Origin: Branchiostoma lanceolatum
Lineage: Eukaryota > Chordata > Leptocardii > Amphioxiformes > Branchiostomatidae
Length of the DNA stretch: 64,000 bases
Assembly (NCBI RefSeq): GCF_035083965.1
Contig: NC_089724.1
Location: 16,796,410-16,860,409, forward strand
Direction: 5' to 3'
A program made the translations under genes and the position numbers. Below, piece after piece: positions 21,501 through 33,639 of the stretch. Within the stretch, counting starts at the first letter, position 1. The number at the start of each line of letters is the position of its first letter. The notes under the pieces were generated by a model. That model had not been told where the DNA came from. It saw only the letters and a program-made list of their open reading frames with translations, and did no database searches.

Positions 21501-24211
21501 ATTTTTCAGGCTAAGAACAAGCTTACAACTACAGGTATGTGGCTGACATTATGGGATTGGTACATTTATGCACATGTTTTGTACTACTTAACGGAAGTTC
21601 CCGTACTTTCCACAAAGTATCGTTATACTGAATAGCAAAGTTCACAACCGAGTATGTGCACGAGCCAACCAAGTATGGATCGTGTACATACTTGGTTGTG
21701 AATAAAAGAACTTTGCTATTCATTCATTCACCAACCTGATGAAAATGATTACGGAAATAGTTATACTAGTCCTATGTTGAAGAAGCCACACTGACCTGAT
21801 GCGTCCAAAGCCAGTCCATTGGGCCAGTGGCCCTGTCCGATGTTGCCAATAACAGACCTCTGAGTGCCATCCATTCGCGCACGCTCGATCTTGGGTGGGT
21901 TTCCCCAGTCGGTCCAGTACATCCAGCTACATTGGAATGGGTTTTGGAATATCCGTTTACCAATGACAAACATCGTTTTGTTTTCCTCAATAAAGGTGCC
22001 ATAATGGAAAACGACACAATTTCAGGGTTTGTTTTCTTTCACTTAACGCATTTTCAAAATATAATGCCAAAAGTTACTTGTTTGATCGAATGTACCTGTC
22101 ATGTTCGACCACATTTACGGGAAAAACGTTCTATATAATACAGGTCAGTTTATAATCATGAAGATAGGCGTGAATCGGAGGAAAAATGTACATACCCAGA
22201 GTTGGGGTCCACTACGATCGCCCTGGGTTTGTCCAGCCCCTGGGTGATGAGAGACTTCCTGAAGCTGCCGTCCAAGCGGGAGACGGTGATCCGGTCTGTA
22301 CCGGCGTCTGTCCAATACAGGTTCCTGGAAATGACGTCCACTGCAATGCCTTCCGGTTCTGGAATACGTAGAAACGACAGCGGTTGATGTAATAGCACAC
22401 AGGCGATGGTTCGAAATATTTCTTTGAACTTAAAGTTATTATGGAATCGACCGCAATGTATCTCTTTCGTATGAAACCGATACAGCCCAATCGTGTCTTC
22501 CTCTTATCAAGGCATTTCAATAGAATAGTTTCTTGTCTGAACAAATTTGGACAAAAATACGTGTTTATGTATATCTTCTTTGGCTGCTCTGGACTATGTT
22601 TGAATCACATGCACAATACAACAAAGGCAAACTGCTGAACAGAGCGCGAACAACACAACAGCTGCATGTCTTATCATGACTTATAGCATATGAAGAGAAC
22701 AAACAGTTATCAATGGAGGATTTTGGAAGAAAACAAACCTAATGCCTGGTTTCCATCTAGAAATAGTCCTGGTCCAGTCGCGTAGGGAGAACGGGCTACC
22801 AGACTATTCGCCCCGTTAACACTGGTCCAGTAGATAAAATCCTCCTGTAGAAGATTAATAAATACTGTAGTTGAAATAAGGACATTGGCAAATTGACATA
22901 AGCTAAGATAAACAAGTGCTTAAATCTGCTTCAGAACAACAACGAAACAAAATTCAAGGGAGCATGCAGATAAAATATACGTTAGCTAGACGATCTCTAT
23001 CTACGAATGTACGTAAAGAACCCTACCATGTCAACGGGGTGGTTATCATATTGGCAAACTACCTTCATACCGCCAACATTCGCTTTCCCGGGATCCCAGG
23101 GCAACATTAAAGATTATCTGTAAACGCTACTTGGCGAAGTATCTGGTGATCCTGATGGCATATATAATATGGAAACCCGATCCATTTATTAAAAACCTAC
23201 CTTTCTATCATACTCAACAGCTGTTGGCTTATGGGCGCCACCACCAACGCTGTATTGAAGAAACGGATACCAGATGTGACTTGACGTGGTTAAGCGAGTT
23301 ATGGTCCTGTCTCTTGTATCAGCCACTATGATCAGAGTCTGTCCTGGCCGGGGGGCCTTTACTCCTGTAAGTAAGGTAGACAGAACAATCTCTCTCGTCT
23401 CAAACATTTCACGTGATATTCCTCCCAACAAAAACAAAAGCAATGTATGTTCGACATGGTTCATATGTTGTGGCATATATATAGCTGGCGAAGGCGTTTG
23501 GGTGCTTCAATCTAGAAGAACGTTTATACATTGTAGTTTGTACTGTCGCTAAATGTTTGGCAGTGCGTCACGATGTGCAGCAAAACCTTACTTATGGCCT
23601 TGTCTTCGCTGTCCACGGGTTTGCCGAGCTGTAAGGAGTCCATATCACCCTTCTCAACTACTGCTGTATTGACACCCTCAGTAGTTTCAGACGGAGCCTT
23701 GGCGAAATCTCCACTGTCTTTTGCGACAGCTTGATCACCTGAAATGAATTGAGACAATGTAAAGATAAATGACTGTAAGTGGTAATGACGTCAGAACGAA
23801 GTTGGAAATGCGCATTTTCTCGTGTCCTGTTTTCCACTCCACTCGATGTCAAAGAACGTTAACGATCACAGTGTTGTTGTTGTTGTTATTGCTTTAACCA
23901 CTCCAGCTGACCTAATACACTGTCATGCTGATCTAAGTATAGTTCCCGTCAACTTCCTAGATCCAGACTCGGGTCAAACATTTCAAAACAATGAAACATA
24001 CATTTGTTGTATATCGCTTGTCTTAAAAATGATTTACGATAATGTGACGACGTGCACTGTTTCTAAAAGTTAAATGTTTGCATGCTACTTGGAACGTTTC
24101 ATCATAAATCTCTTTGTTAAAAAAATGAGTTATACACTTACATGTACACATCAGGTGGATGGTCACAGCTGCCCACAGCAGCAGCGCGATCCTCCCGCGG
24201 GTCCCCGCCAT
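18427..24211 (-). CDS. Gene A: YWTD propeller-EGF-CCP2 membrane protein, with an in-frame nonsense codon
   Basis: Thirteen coding exons join in frame: 24148-24211, 23592-23738, 23201-23364, 22739-22844, 22196-22358, 21796-21926, 21250-21418, 21048-21154, 20780-20899, 19681-19791, 19012-19188, 18641-18814 and 18427-18515, giving 574 codons. Order of domains: signal peptide ([17 protein letters not shown], residues 1-21), acidic/polar linker (22-70), six-bladed LDLR-class B (YWTD) propeller (71-350), EGF (351-390), Cys-rich module (391-427), two CCP/sushi domains (428-544) and a short hydrophobic anchor ([12 protein letters not shown]) with a tiny tail. LDLR-type propellers followed by EGF bind protein ligands; CCPs are complement-regulator and adhesion modules, so a surface receptor is likely. 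Oddity: codon 291 is TGA (21323-21321) in the fifth propeller exon with correct frame on both sides, so this copy is truncated, polymorphic or a recent pseudogene. An alternative first donor at 24142 also keeps phase. Confidence 0.85.
18641..19188 (-). CDS. Gene A: two CCP (sushi) domains, one exon each
   Basis: Exon 19012-19188 encodes [12 protein letters not shown]... with [20 protein letters not shown] and [10 protein letters not shown]. Exon 18641-18814 encodes [12 protein letters not shown]... with [14 protein letters not shown] and [10 protein letters not shown]. Each has the four Cys and the conserved Trp of the CCP fold. Both exons are symmetric phase 1-1 (177 and 174 nt), the hallmark of shuffled CCP modules. 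Confidence 0.92.
20050..20640 (+). repeat. Dispersed repeat (family of 3.1-3.8 kb)
   Basis: Inside an intron of gene A. Starts at a (TG)n tract (about 19998-20046) and carries ATTTTGGGCCCCCTGGTATG, GAAGATTTTC-type and ACTAATGAAGAAAATCTATA stretches. These match the reverse complement of 3110-3840. Non-coding. Confidence 0.65.
21048..23364 (-). CDS. Gene A: six-exon YWTD propeller
   Basis: Exon lengths 164, 106, 163, 131, 169 and 107 nt equal those of gene B except the fifth (175 in B). Blade motifs: [103 protein letters not shown]. The fifth exon has a 6-nt deletion and the TGA codon described under gene A. Confidence 0.9.
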
Positions 24212-24818
24212 GGTCTGCGTAGCGTGAGTAGGAAAAGAATGTCATTCAATTTGCTCGCAGTACTTTTGAAATTGAAAGTTTGGGTGTCGAAGTGATGGTA
24301 TCGCATGAGATCATTTTTTCAGAGCAAGGGGAGAATAGGAATGCATATGGTACACACAAATAAAGAAATACCAGCAAACATGATACAAAAATGTTCTGGA
24401 TATCAATCTCTACCGAGGTTATGAGTACTGCTGTGAAATACAGATGCTGCCTGCACCCAGTTCAATGTTACCAACGCCATGCCATTCCTGGCAGCACTTG
24501 TCTCTGCTTTGCAGTGTTGTTAGGAACGTTCAAGAAGGAAAATAAATCACACCAATCGAGTTGTCGACAGACAGTATGGCTCTATACAATGCTGATTGTA
24601 TGAAACAAGCAAATCATAAACGAGACGGCATTTTTAGGTTACAGAAAGCAACAATTACACAAATACACAGGGCTAGGGAAAGTCAACTGTTAGTTTACCC
24701 CATATAGTGTCAACATGAGCGCCATAATAAAGTAATCTTTTTTTTAAAAACATGCAATACTGGTGTATGGCACTTGTATTTCCTTAGCATTGGAAAGCTT
24801 CTTATGTTGTAAGCATAC

Positions 24819-25011
24819 CTTCACTTGTTGCCGAGAGTGCTTGATACGGGAATCCTTTCGGCCAACCTCTTGATGTGCCGTATGGTAGACTCGTCGCTTC
24901 TTGTGTGCCTGTGTTCGCGGACGTCCTGTGTATTTCAGTGCCGATGCGAAGCTGTCTGTAGCTTTGTGAATGTTTCTCTGACAAGCGTACTACAACGGTC
25001 GCTCTTTTATA
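24819..25011 (-). promoter_or_regulatory. Gene A promoter and non-coding first exon
   Basis: On the minus strand a TATA box (TATAAAAG, 25011-25004) lies about 30 bp upstream of a probable start near 24975. The presumed 5' UTR exon runs to a donor GTGAAG/gtatgc at 24819 and would splice to the signal-peptide exon (acgctacgcag/ACCATGG). The block is conserved upstream of gene C (32707-32855), including CCGTTGTAGTACGC next to the TATA box and the same donor, which supports function. Confidence 0.6.
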
Positions 25012-25599
25012 CTTTTCTGGGCGAACGAAGATCACGACGTATAGATATTTTTATCTGAATATATGAGATCATAATATGATCTAAATATGGCTAGAGGTGC
25101 CCTACCCTTCTTGCCACTCCCGATCAACGACCCCTACGGTGATTACATGTGCAAATTTGCTATGCCGCAGTTGTACTCAGAGATATGCTTTCACCGTAAT
25201 AAACGGTTTTATCCTGTTTGAAACTATCTGAATAAGTTCTGTGGTGAGTGCAGTCAAAGCTCCACCAGTGACTGCATAAGGACCACTTGTCTCCGTGGCC
25301 ACTTAATGGTACTCGTAATCCTTCTTCCTAGCTACTCCTTCCTGATTATCCTAGACTTAAGAATCCTGTACATAGTGGTCACCTGTCTACTGTGAGCACT
25401 TTCTTCTTTAGTTATCGCCATGTTCAGGTGAATGGAATAAATTCTGCCAATAGTATACAAATAGAGGACATAGCTGATCAATTCATCAGCATATACTCGA
25501 TTTAGCTATATACTGAAGAGTCAATTCAAGAGAGCGACGCACCACTGACAGTGTAGAGGGATTCTATTATAACATGGAAAAAAAAAATTGTCTGGAGAA

Positions 25600-28500
25600 C
25601 TTATTGAAAGTACACAATTGCGTACGATTGCGTAACACAGCTAAACTGATTTTCGACTGGTAGGGCAATATTATCTATTACACCCATTGAACACAGACAG
25701 AAACGGAACTTTCCACCCCATTATTCGGTACTGGGTGGCTCTGTACGTCAGCAGGTTAATTCTGTAGTAGTCCGATAGGTCATGATTACACAGTTCATTA
25801 AACTCATGAACTCCACTGGCCCACAGTAACTGGAACTTTCCACAGTTACGTTCATAACGGGGTGGGTTTGTAGGGCTACATTTGTCCGATCATTAGCGGT
25901 CATCAAACTTCAAAAGTAAGTAAAGATGATTTTGATTTGATTTGATTTGATTGGGATTGTGACGGTACAATACACATAGGACACAAGCAGCTATTGAAGT
26001 TTGTAAGAGAATACCATAAAACTCCATACACACGAGGTGCCATTATTTTACACAACTCTACATCGGAATAGTACATGGAACAAAGCCACAAATGCAGCCT
26101 TACAAGCAATGTCTGTTTTGAGATTTGATATTAGTAGGGTTTTCTTATTAAGCTGCAGACTCTTGATTCTTGATGTAACGTTTTGTCTCATGATTATAAA
26201 ACTATATTTATTTGGTATATGTAGTTTTTGAAGCTCATATTAGTCGTATGTATGCAAGTACATATTTATATTGTGCGTAACACAGTTTAAATGATTTTCG
26301 ACTTGTAGGTCAACATTACTCACTTCATTGACTCTATTGAACACAAACAAAAACGGAATTTTCCACACCATTGTTCAGTGCTGGGTGACGTCAGCACGTT
26401 TAAATCTTGTACTTGCCCGGTTACTGCAGGACAGTGACTGACAATCAATTCGATACAATAGTACAGTAAAACCATGTATGGTTTAAATTGACCACTAAAA
26501 TCGAATTGTCGAGACCGATCATAAACATGTTCCCGGAAGATACACAATTTTGAAACCATTAGATTATTAAATTGAACTATGACAAACCTTGCCTTACACA
26601 TTATTTCAATAGGGAAAGCTATCACACACAGTTGGATACAAATGTGCATGATGAAAATTCACACCAAACCCAGAATTGTTTCCGTACTTTCCCAGTATAT
26701 GGGGTGTTAATCTATAAGTTGCTCTTCTCCCCTGACTTTAATAGTACATGTGACTGTACCGGGCTTTTGTGTATTTGCATACAAGATTACTGTATATTAC
26801 TGCCATTTAGGCAAGACTGCATCTGGTTACAACTAAGAAAACAAATTTATAGTAATTCTTCCCAGAGAATAAAGGGCTTTCAACTCATCCCTGGTTTAAT
26901 AGTAGACTACAAACTAATTATCTTGATTTTAGGAATAAATTTTAAAACACAACCTATTTCATTGGTATTATGTTTGACATGCCACGAAGTATTCATTTGC
27001 CACCTGACAGACACGTTAGAAATCATATATTTGAGTGAATATAGAACCAAATCAAAGATCGTACAGGTGAAGAATACGTCGTGAAATACTGTTTAACTAA
27101 TTGTTTACCTAACTGTTTAACTGTTTAACTAGTAATATACTTTTATATTGGGTAACACATACAAAGATTTTCGACTCGTAGGTCGATATTGCACAATCCA
27201 TTAAACCCATTGATTAAAGATAGAATTCTCCACGCCATTGTTCAGTGCTGGGTGGCTCTGAACGTCAGCAGATCTAAATCTTGTACTTGCCCGGTTACTG
27301 TCGGACAATGGCTGACAAGCAATTAACTGCGTCGGTGCAGTAAATGTATTGTCTACAAAAGCTCATGAAGTTTATCAGCGAAATAAAAACTGATTATCTT
27401 GATACAAACTCTCATTTTAAGAATAAAACAACCTATTTCATTGATATTTGGTTTTACATGCCACGAGGAATCAATTCACTACCAGACACATAAGACAGCA
27501 TAACGTATTCACTAATCATATGTATTTAGAACCAAATCAAAGATCGTACTAGTGAAGAATATATAATACATGTAAAGGGATAGTTTCGTAGTTATGGAAA
27601 AATCACGTCGTGAAATACTGTTTAATTGATATTTTTATTCAAAGTATGACCTACCATTTTCGACTGGTAGGTCAACGATACACACTTCATTTAACCCATT
27701 GATTAAAGACCAAAACGGAATTTTCCACGCCATTGTTTAGTGCTGAGTGGCTCGATCTGTACCTCACCAGATCTAAATATTGTCTTTGACCGGTTACTGT
27801 CGGACGATGGCTGACAAGCAATTAACTGCGTCGGCGCTTTAAACCGTGTATTGTTTAAAACTCTACAGACGCCCACGACAGTCTATTAGTATGTGTCGGG
27901 ACTTATCATAATCACCTACATGGTTCCTGAAGATATATAACTTGAGATTGTTAAACTAAACTATGACAAACCGCTTGCCCTAGATATCCTAGACAGAATT
28001 TTCCACGCCATTGTTCAGTGCTGGATGACTCTGTACCTCACCAGATCTAAACCTTGTACTTGCCCGGTTACTGTCGGACAATGGCTGACAGGCAGCTAAA
28101 TGCGTCGGTACAGTAAACCATCTATTGTTTAAAAATTCTACAGTAGCTCACGAGAGTCTGTTTGTCGGGACCTATCATGATCACCAACATGGTTCGGGAG
28201 GATATACAACTTCGAAACTAGATTATCAAAGTAAAATATGGCAATCCTTGCCGTAAAGATCCTGCAATGTAGGGAACTTTCACACACATTTGGATACACA
28301 CTGTTATTGCACACAATGTCCAAAATTCTTTCCGTACTTTCCCCGGTTTGTAGATGGGGGTGGGGGTGTAATTAAGTTGTACTTCTCTCGTCATTATAAC
28401 GGTATGCACCGAGTGCGCAGTTTTCACAGTGTGCACCAGTGACTGCATCGAGTCTTTGTGTGTTTACGTAATTACACACAACGTTACTGTATAGTACTAC

Positions 28501-28700
28501 CATTTAGGCAAGACTCCATCTGGTTACAAGTAAGAAAAACACATTTTCTAATTTACCCAAAGATAAGCTATCCTCTTTCGGAGCTCTTATCTAATGCATT
28601 TACTGTTTTGATAGTAAAGTACAAACTGAAGGCTGTGATGCAATTTTTTTTTAAGTCAATGTCAATATTAGCGACGTGTCAATTTACCTCCAAACACGTT
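25600..28700 (+). repeat. Cluster of a locally amplified repeat
   Basis: At least five direct copies or partial copies with landmarks TTTTCGACTGGTAGGTCAAT, TTAACCCATTGA, CGGAATTTTCCACACCATTG, GCCCGGTTACTGTCGGACAA and GGCTGACAAGCAATTAACTG. Starts are near 25653, 26290, 27170, 27655 and 27985. Blocks 26580-26850 and 28240-28530 are also duplicates (ACTACCATTTAGGCAAGACT type). No protein family is recognised; the short ATGGCTGAC... reading frames are 11 codons and not conserved. More copies lie at 16.9 kb (inverted) and 33.6-34.8 kb. Confidence 0.75.
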
Positions 28701-28839
28701 GGAAATGATATTAGATAATTTAGGGTAACTGACCGAAAAACGTATCTGATGATGATACGCATTTAGTAGCAAATCAATAAAACGATCGTACTAGACTGAG
28801 TGAAGAATACATGTAAAGGCATTAGCAACATATTTTCGT

Positions 28840-29900
28840 ACTTTTGGAGACACCAATTGCCATTAATTATAACCCGCAAATTTCACCATATTATCACACA
28901 AATATCACACCTTACCCCCTTACAAACCCCATGCGTTTGAGTCCTCATGGACTCTATCTTGTATGTGCACGTTGCCCTATCAAGCACCAGTTCAATGGAC
29001 AATATATTTTTGTCTCATGTATACCAACATCTTTATTAATAAGCAAGAAGAAATATTAAATCATCAGAGCCAAACAAACGCTGGGTTCTCTATAGCATTA
29101 AAGTGATAACTACCGCATACAGCTATTCACAAATGGCAATATTCCAGTAGGGCAACAAAACCGATTCAAAACACATTAATGCGTTCTCGATGCATCTATC
29201 GTTTTCTTACTTTGTGTCATCTATAAAATCTGTGAGGAGCTGGCATCAGGAACCAATACAATACCCTACATGGCCAGTATCTCATTGCAATCACAGAAGT
29301 ACACCAATTCATTGGCTTGGCTTCGTGAATAAGCTAAGGACAAACCTATATACGAAAGTATTCACTGAAAAATACAGCAGATGCAAAATCTAATGTTAGA
29401 TAGCGATGTGATGGTTAAGAACTACAACAATATATCTATTTATAAGTCAATATCTATAGTCAAATAAGACTGAAAATTGGGTACACGTAGTCTATCTATG
29501 ATATTCTTTGGTTTAAAGTCTTCCCTCGTAACGTTACATTTAACACCATTGTTGTCAATCCAAGTGTCAGGTGACAAGTATTGAATTGAAATCCTATCGT
29601 TACATAAATCACGAAACTTGCAAAGACTTAAAAAAAGCAAGCACAATATGGAGCGGTGATAATCTATGCTGAATGTTGGTTGTTTGATATCTTCTCCTTG
29701 GGTCCTCAGTGGGGCGGTGGCTGAAACATGATGATCACACAGGCCACGGCTTCAGCTAAACCCTCCCTCCACGGCTCACTCCCACCTGCACACCAACATG
29801 GCGGTCAGCAGGGCGCCGAACAGGACGTCCATGCACAGGCGACACCTAGCGGCCACATTGGTGTACCTCGCACAAACCTCTGGCGTCTTGACGGCTACGA
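28840..29900. repeat. Segmental duplication partner (with 17240-18530)
   Basis: Parallels 17240-18530 in order, ending in the membrane-anchor exon of gene C. See that entry for shared words. Confidence 0.75.
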
Positions 29901-31169
29901 ACAGGAAGTTGTAAAAGAATGTATAAGTGAACGAAGTTCCCAACAATATACACATTGCACTTGCGATTTCCCATATACACTATGTAGTGTTGCGTGAAGG
30001 GTGGAAATTCTGTCATATGTGATTTTGTTCTTGAGAATTGAATATGCAGCGCAAAGTTGCGATGATACTAGCATCACTTACCGGGATGGGCTCTGTATAG
30101 TGCATACTGATCCGTTCCTGTTGCCAGACACTGGGTGGTTCGGGAGGCATTCTTCACACAGCTGTCCAACTGCTGAAGCAGCCTGTGGTCGACATAAGTA
30201 TGACATAAGTACATGATCAGTAGCTCTCTATCTACACAAAATACTCTCTATCAAGATGCTCACAAACTACATTTTTTCCACTATCCAAGACCAAAGCTTT
30301 ACAAACACATCTCTTGGAGAAATACGCTCGATTTGTCTGTACATGTATAATTGATAACGTGGATTCAGTGACAGCGGCACAGAGATGAGGACGCCCATCC
30401 GTGGGGCGAAGACGGCGTACCGCAAGACCCTCCAAAACGCATTGAACAGTCTCCGTCCCCCGATGATCGCCAGTCAACCGACAGATAGAGCACACTGCAC
30501 TCCAGAGTCCCTAGTTGGTAATACACTACACATGCCACCCTCCCAACTATTCACACTACACATGTCACCCTCCCAACTATTCACACTACACATGCCACCC
30601 TCCCAACTATTCACACACTACAGCATAACCCCTGCTCACAGCTCCTCACACACCACCGTGACTCGTCTTTCCCACTTACTGGCACAGCTGCTTCACGTCT
30701 CTCTCTCCACGGTTCACGGCGTTCTGGGCAGGGACGGCGCACGTGTTTATCATCTCGGTGCACTCTGTTCACGTTTAGTACATGTATATCATTATCTTTG
30801 ATCGCCGTTGGCCATGCCACCTTCTTTCAATAATTTTTTTGCACACACAAATCGGCACTTATGACCACCCAAAACCTGGTTACAAGACCAATGCAATCTA
30901 TTACTGTTCTTACTTAGCAAATCAAGTTAGGGCTGGATAATGAATTCGAAGCTAGTTTTCACAGATGACCACGTGACGACCATCTAATAAACAAATCATT
31001 CTCTGCTTTTATTAAAAATGTAAAGCTGAAACTAATCATCACCATCATCAGTCGACGTAAAGCTGAAACTACTATCAAAATGTAAGAAGAGAAACATACG
31101 CAAAACTTGGCCATGAATGGTCACTGCTCCCACAAGCAGAAGAACGACTCCCTGGTAGGTCCGCATCAT
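29776..31169 (-). CDS. Gene C: short signal-peptide/membrane-anchor relative of genes A and B
   Basis: Exon 31100-31169 starts ATGATG and encodes a signal peptide (RTYQGVVLLLVGAVTIHG) clearly related to those of genes A and B, ending in phase 1 (TTTTGC/gtatgt). Exon 30082-30182 (cgaccacag/GCTGC ... CATCCCG/gtaagt) gives LLQQLDSCVKNASRTTQCLA then TGTDQYALYRAHP. Exon 29776-29894 (ctgttcgtag/CCGTC) continues [39 protein letters not shown] and stop; the G/CC junction keeps frame. A further exon around 30.25-30.51 kb (after gagtgcag at about 30503) may lie between them, but its donor is unclear and I cannot close the frame from the signal-peptide exon. No propeller, EGF or CCP exons are present. 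It may be a truncated paralogue or a small secreted/anchored protein. Confidence 0.5.
30526..30622. repeat. 30-bp minisatellite, three copies
   Basis: Three direct copies of a 30-bp unit containing CACTACACATGCCACCCTCC. Inside or beside the gene C introns. Non-coding. Confidence 0.85.
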
Positions 31170-32354
31170 TACCTATACACCGTGATGAGGAGTGGAGAAA
31201 AACAAGTCAATACCGTGGTCAGCAAAGAAAATACCTCAACCGCGGAAGAAACCTAACGGGAACCACATATCAATGCCCCCCCCCCCCCATACACATATTG
31301 TTTCGTTCAATAGCTAATAGTCCTGTTATTCTCTCCTGATATTGAGTGACTCAAGCGGTATATTTCTTGTGTACATATCATATATATGTTAATAGTGTAT
31401 GTAATGAGACACTCGCAATATTGTTATGTTTGCAAATGAGGGACATGCAAGTAATTCGATGTACTTTTACCACATACATTTTTCCGCATGTAGGTAGTAA
31501 TACTGTTATATATGATAGGAGTTACGTTACTAGCGATAAAGTAGAATCCGCTTAAAAGCAGAGCTCGATAGCATCACCACGGGTAGAGGATCGTAGAGGG
31601 GCCGAGAGGTGGTGGTCCGTTCATTCGTTCAGATCCTTGTATTGCCTAGTGGCACAGACGGCAGCAAGCTTTCTTTCTTTTCAGTAGGTAGGATATACTT
31701 TTATAGAGAGAAGCATCCACACTTTACGTCCCTCCCGAAAGATGGTTGCAGCCCCAAACGAGATGCCCTTCCCAGGATGGAAGCGGGGTTTCTCAGTTAC
31801 ATGTACCAACTATTTAAAACCAGGTCAACTGTGAGACTGCTACCAATTGAGTTACAGGTTCATTCTCGAGAGTTGGGGGGGGGGGGGGGGGGTCAAAAAA
31901 GCGCTACGATCCAGAAGAAGGCAGTGTAGTACTAGTAGCGAGTTCTCATGAGGAACAGACAGAAACCGACAACGATGCTGATTCCGAGAGTATAATAGAC
32001 ATGTTCTCGTGAATATGATAAAGACATGAAAGAAATACATGAGGACGACGACAGTAGTTATGTCTTATGAGCAAGATTGTACGCTCTATCTAGACTGGAA
32101 AGCTCAACAACCATATTATTGTTAAGATACTCTTTTACGAAAAACAATGAATTAATCTGTGAATTAGTATATCTTAATGCAAATGACAGCTGTGCATGGA
32201 CTAGGTTTATTTACCTTTCTAATCAGTGTAGTCAGTGGCAAGTGGCAACAAACACGGCGTGCTTATACATAATAAGATCAGTAAGGTACGTAACATTACT
32301 ACTAACACCACTTAGGCAAATACAAGAAAAATCAGCTGTTTCTCTAGCTCTACA
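31170..32354. other. Gene C first intron; no further gene seen
   Basis: Between the signal-peptide exon and the presumed 5' UTR exon of gene C. Contains a C tract near 31276 and an 18-G homopolymer at 31875-31892. No coding feature is supported. Confidence 0.5.
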
Positions 32355-32580
32355 CGCTCGTTCACATTTAAATGTACACATTTTGTAACTTCCGTTACCG
32401 TTTGAAGTAAGACGTTCCTGACATTAAGCCACATATAAGGTGCCAAACTGTCGTTTTCAAAAGCCAGAAAAGTTGTCATAAAAACGACAGTTTATATGTG
32501 GCACATCTTAATGTCAGGAACGTCTTACCTCAAACGGCAACGGAAGTTACAAAATGTGTACATTTAAATGTGAACGAGCG
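32355..32580. repeat. Near-perfect palindrome (foldback/MITE-like)
   Basis: The left arm beginning CGCTCGTTCACATTTAAATG is the reverse complement of the right arm ending CATTTAAATGTGAACGAGCG. The pairing continues through TTTTGTAACTTCCGTTACCG and ACGACAGTTT to a loop of roughly 22 nt centred at 32468. Arms are about 100 bp with small indels. Flanks show TACA on both sides, but no convincing target-site duplication. A non-autonomous foldback element is the likeliest reading. Confidence 0.85.
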
Positions 32581-32706
32581 TACACCGTGAAGCGCTGACT
32601 TGGGTGCCAACATGAGTGCCAACTATTCTTTTAAAATACATGATGCAAGATTGCTATGTGATCCTGGTGTTTGCTCAGCATAGGAAAGCTTATGATATAA
32701 GCATAC

Positions 32707-32855
32707 CTTGACTTTTTACCGAGAGCGCTTGATGTTTTTTCGGGAATCCTTTCAGCCAACTTCTTGATGTATCGTATAGTGGACTCGTCGCTTCCTGTGC
32801 GGGCCGGGAACGTCCTGTGTACTGACAGGCGTACTACAACGGTCGCTCTTTTATG
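32707..32855 (-). promoter_or_regulatory. Gene C promoter and first exon (copy of gene A promoter)
   Basis: Homologous to 24819-25011. The TATA box has decayed to CATAAAAG (32855-32848) and the exon ends at the same donor position (GTCAAG/gtatgc, 32707). The exon is shortened by a deletion relative to gene A. Whether it still drives transcription cannot be told from sequence. Confidence 0.5.
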
Positions 32856-33639
32856 CTTTTCTGTGCAACCGAAGATCACGATGTACAGATATTTTTATCT
32901 GAATACATGAGATCATGATATGATCTAAATCTGGCTCGAGGTGCCCTACCCTTCTTGCCATTCCCGATCAACGACCCCTCAAGTAGTTACATATGCAAAT
33001 TCACTGTTACACACGCTGGCCGGGGATATGTTTTATCAGTTTTTTCAGATCAAACATGTTTAAATAGCCCATCAAAATCAAACGGGTCGTGTTTTTGTAA
33101 GAACTGCACTTATCTTCGCCCATTCCGACAGCACAGAAATGACGATGTGCAGTGAAACTCAGACGAGATAGACAGCCACGTGAAAAACGAAAGACACTTT
33201 GTGGGAAAACGTTGCGCAGAACTGCATAATTTTGTATTTTATTCTATTCAAACACATAAAGGACCAAGGTTGAGTCCACAATGCGGCGATGCAGCGCGGA
33301 TTTCAAAAGATTGTGAATCCAGCGTGTGTTGGCACGGAGCATGTTACGTTCGCTGTTGTAATCAGGACAGTTTGGCCGGCGGTGCCGTGACCGTACTCAG
33401 CACTGTAATGGCATAGCGGCCGGACCGGTAATCGTGTGGCCACAACCACGTTGGACATTTTCAGTGACCGCTATAGGCTGAATTCTTAATGCTTAGGTCA
33501 ATGAGAAAACCCAAGGGACCGACAAAAAGTGACCGCTATGGCATATGGCCAGGTGGCTGCTATACTCAGGTGCCTGTCGTGTGGAGACATACATACCTAC
33601 ATAACAGCGCATAACAGTGGTACGTGTGATGAAAGTACT

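Noticed and set aside
30232-30510. A definite middle exon of gene C (VQCVLEGLAVRRLRPTDGRP frame, or a hydrophobic alternative frame)
   Set aside because: The acceptor at about 30503 fits phase 1, but no donor closes the frame to the next exon and another frame is equally plausible, so it is left as a possibility in the gene C entry.
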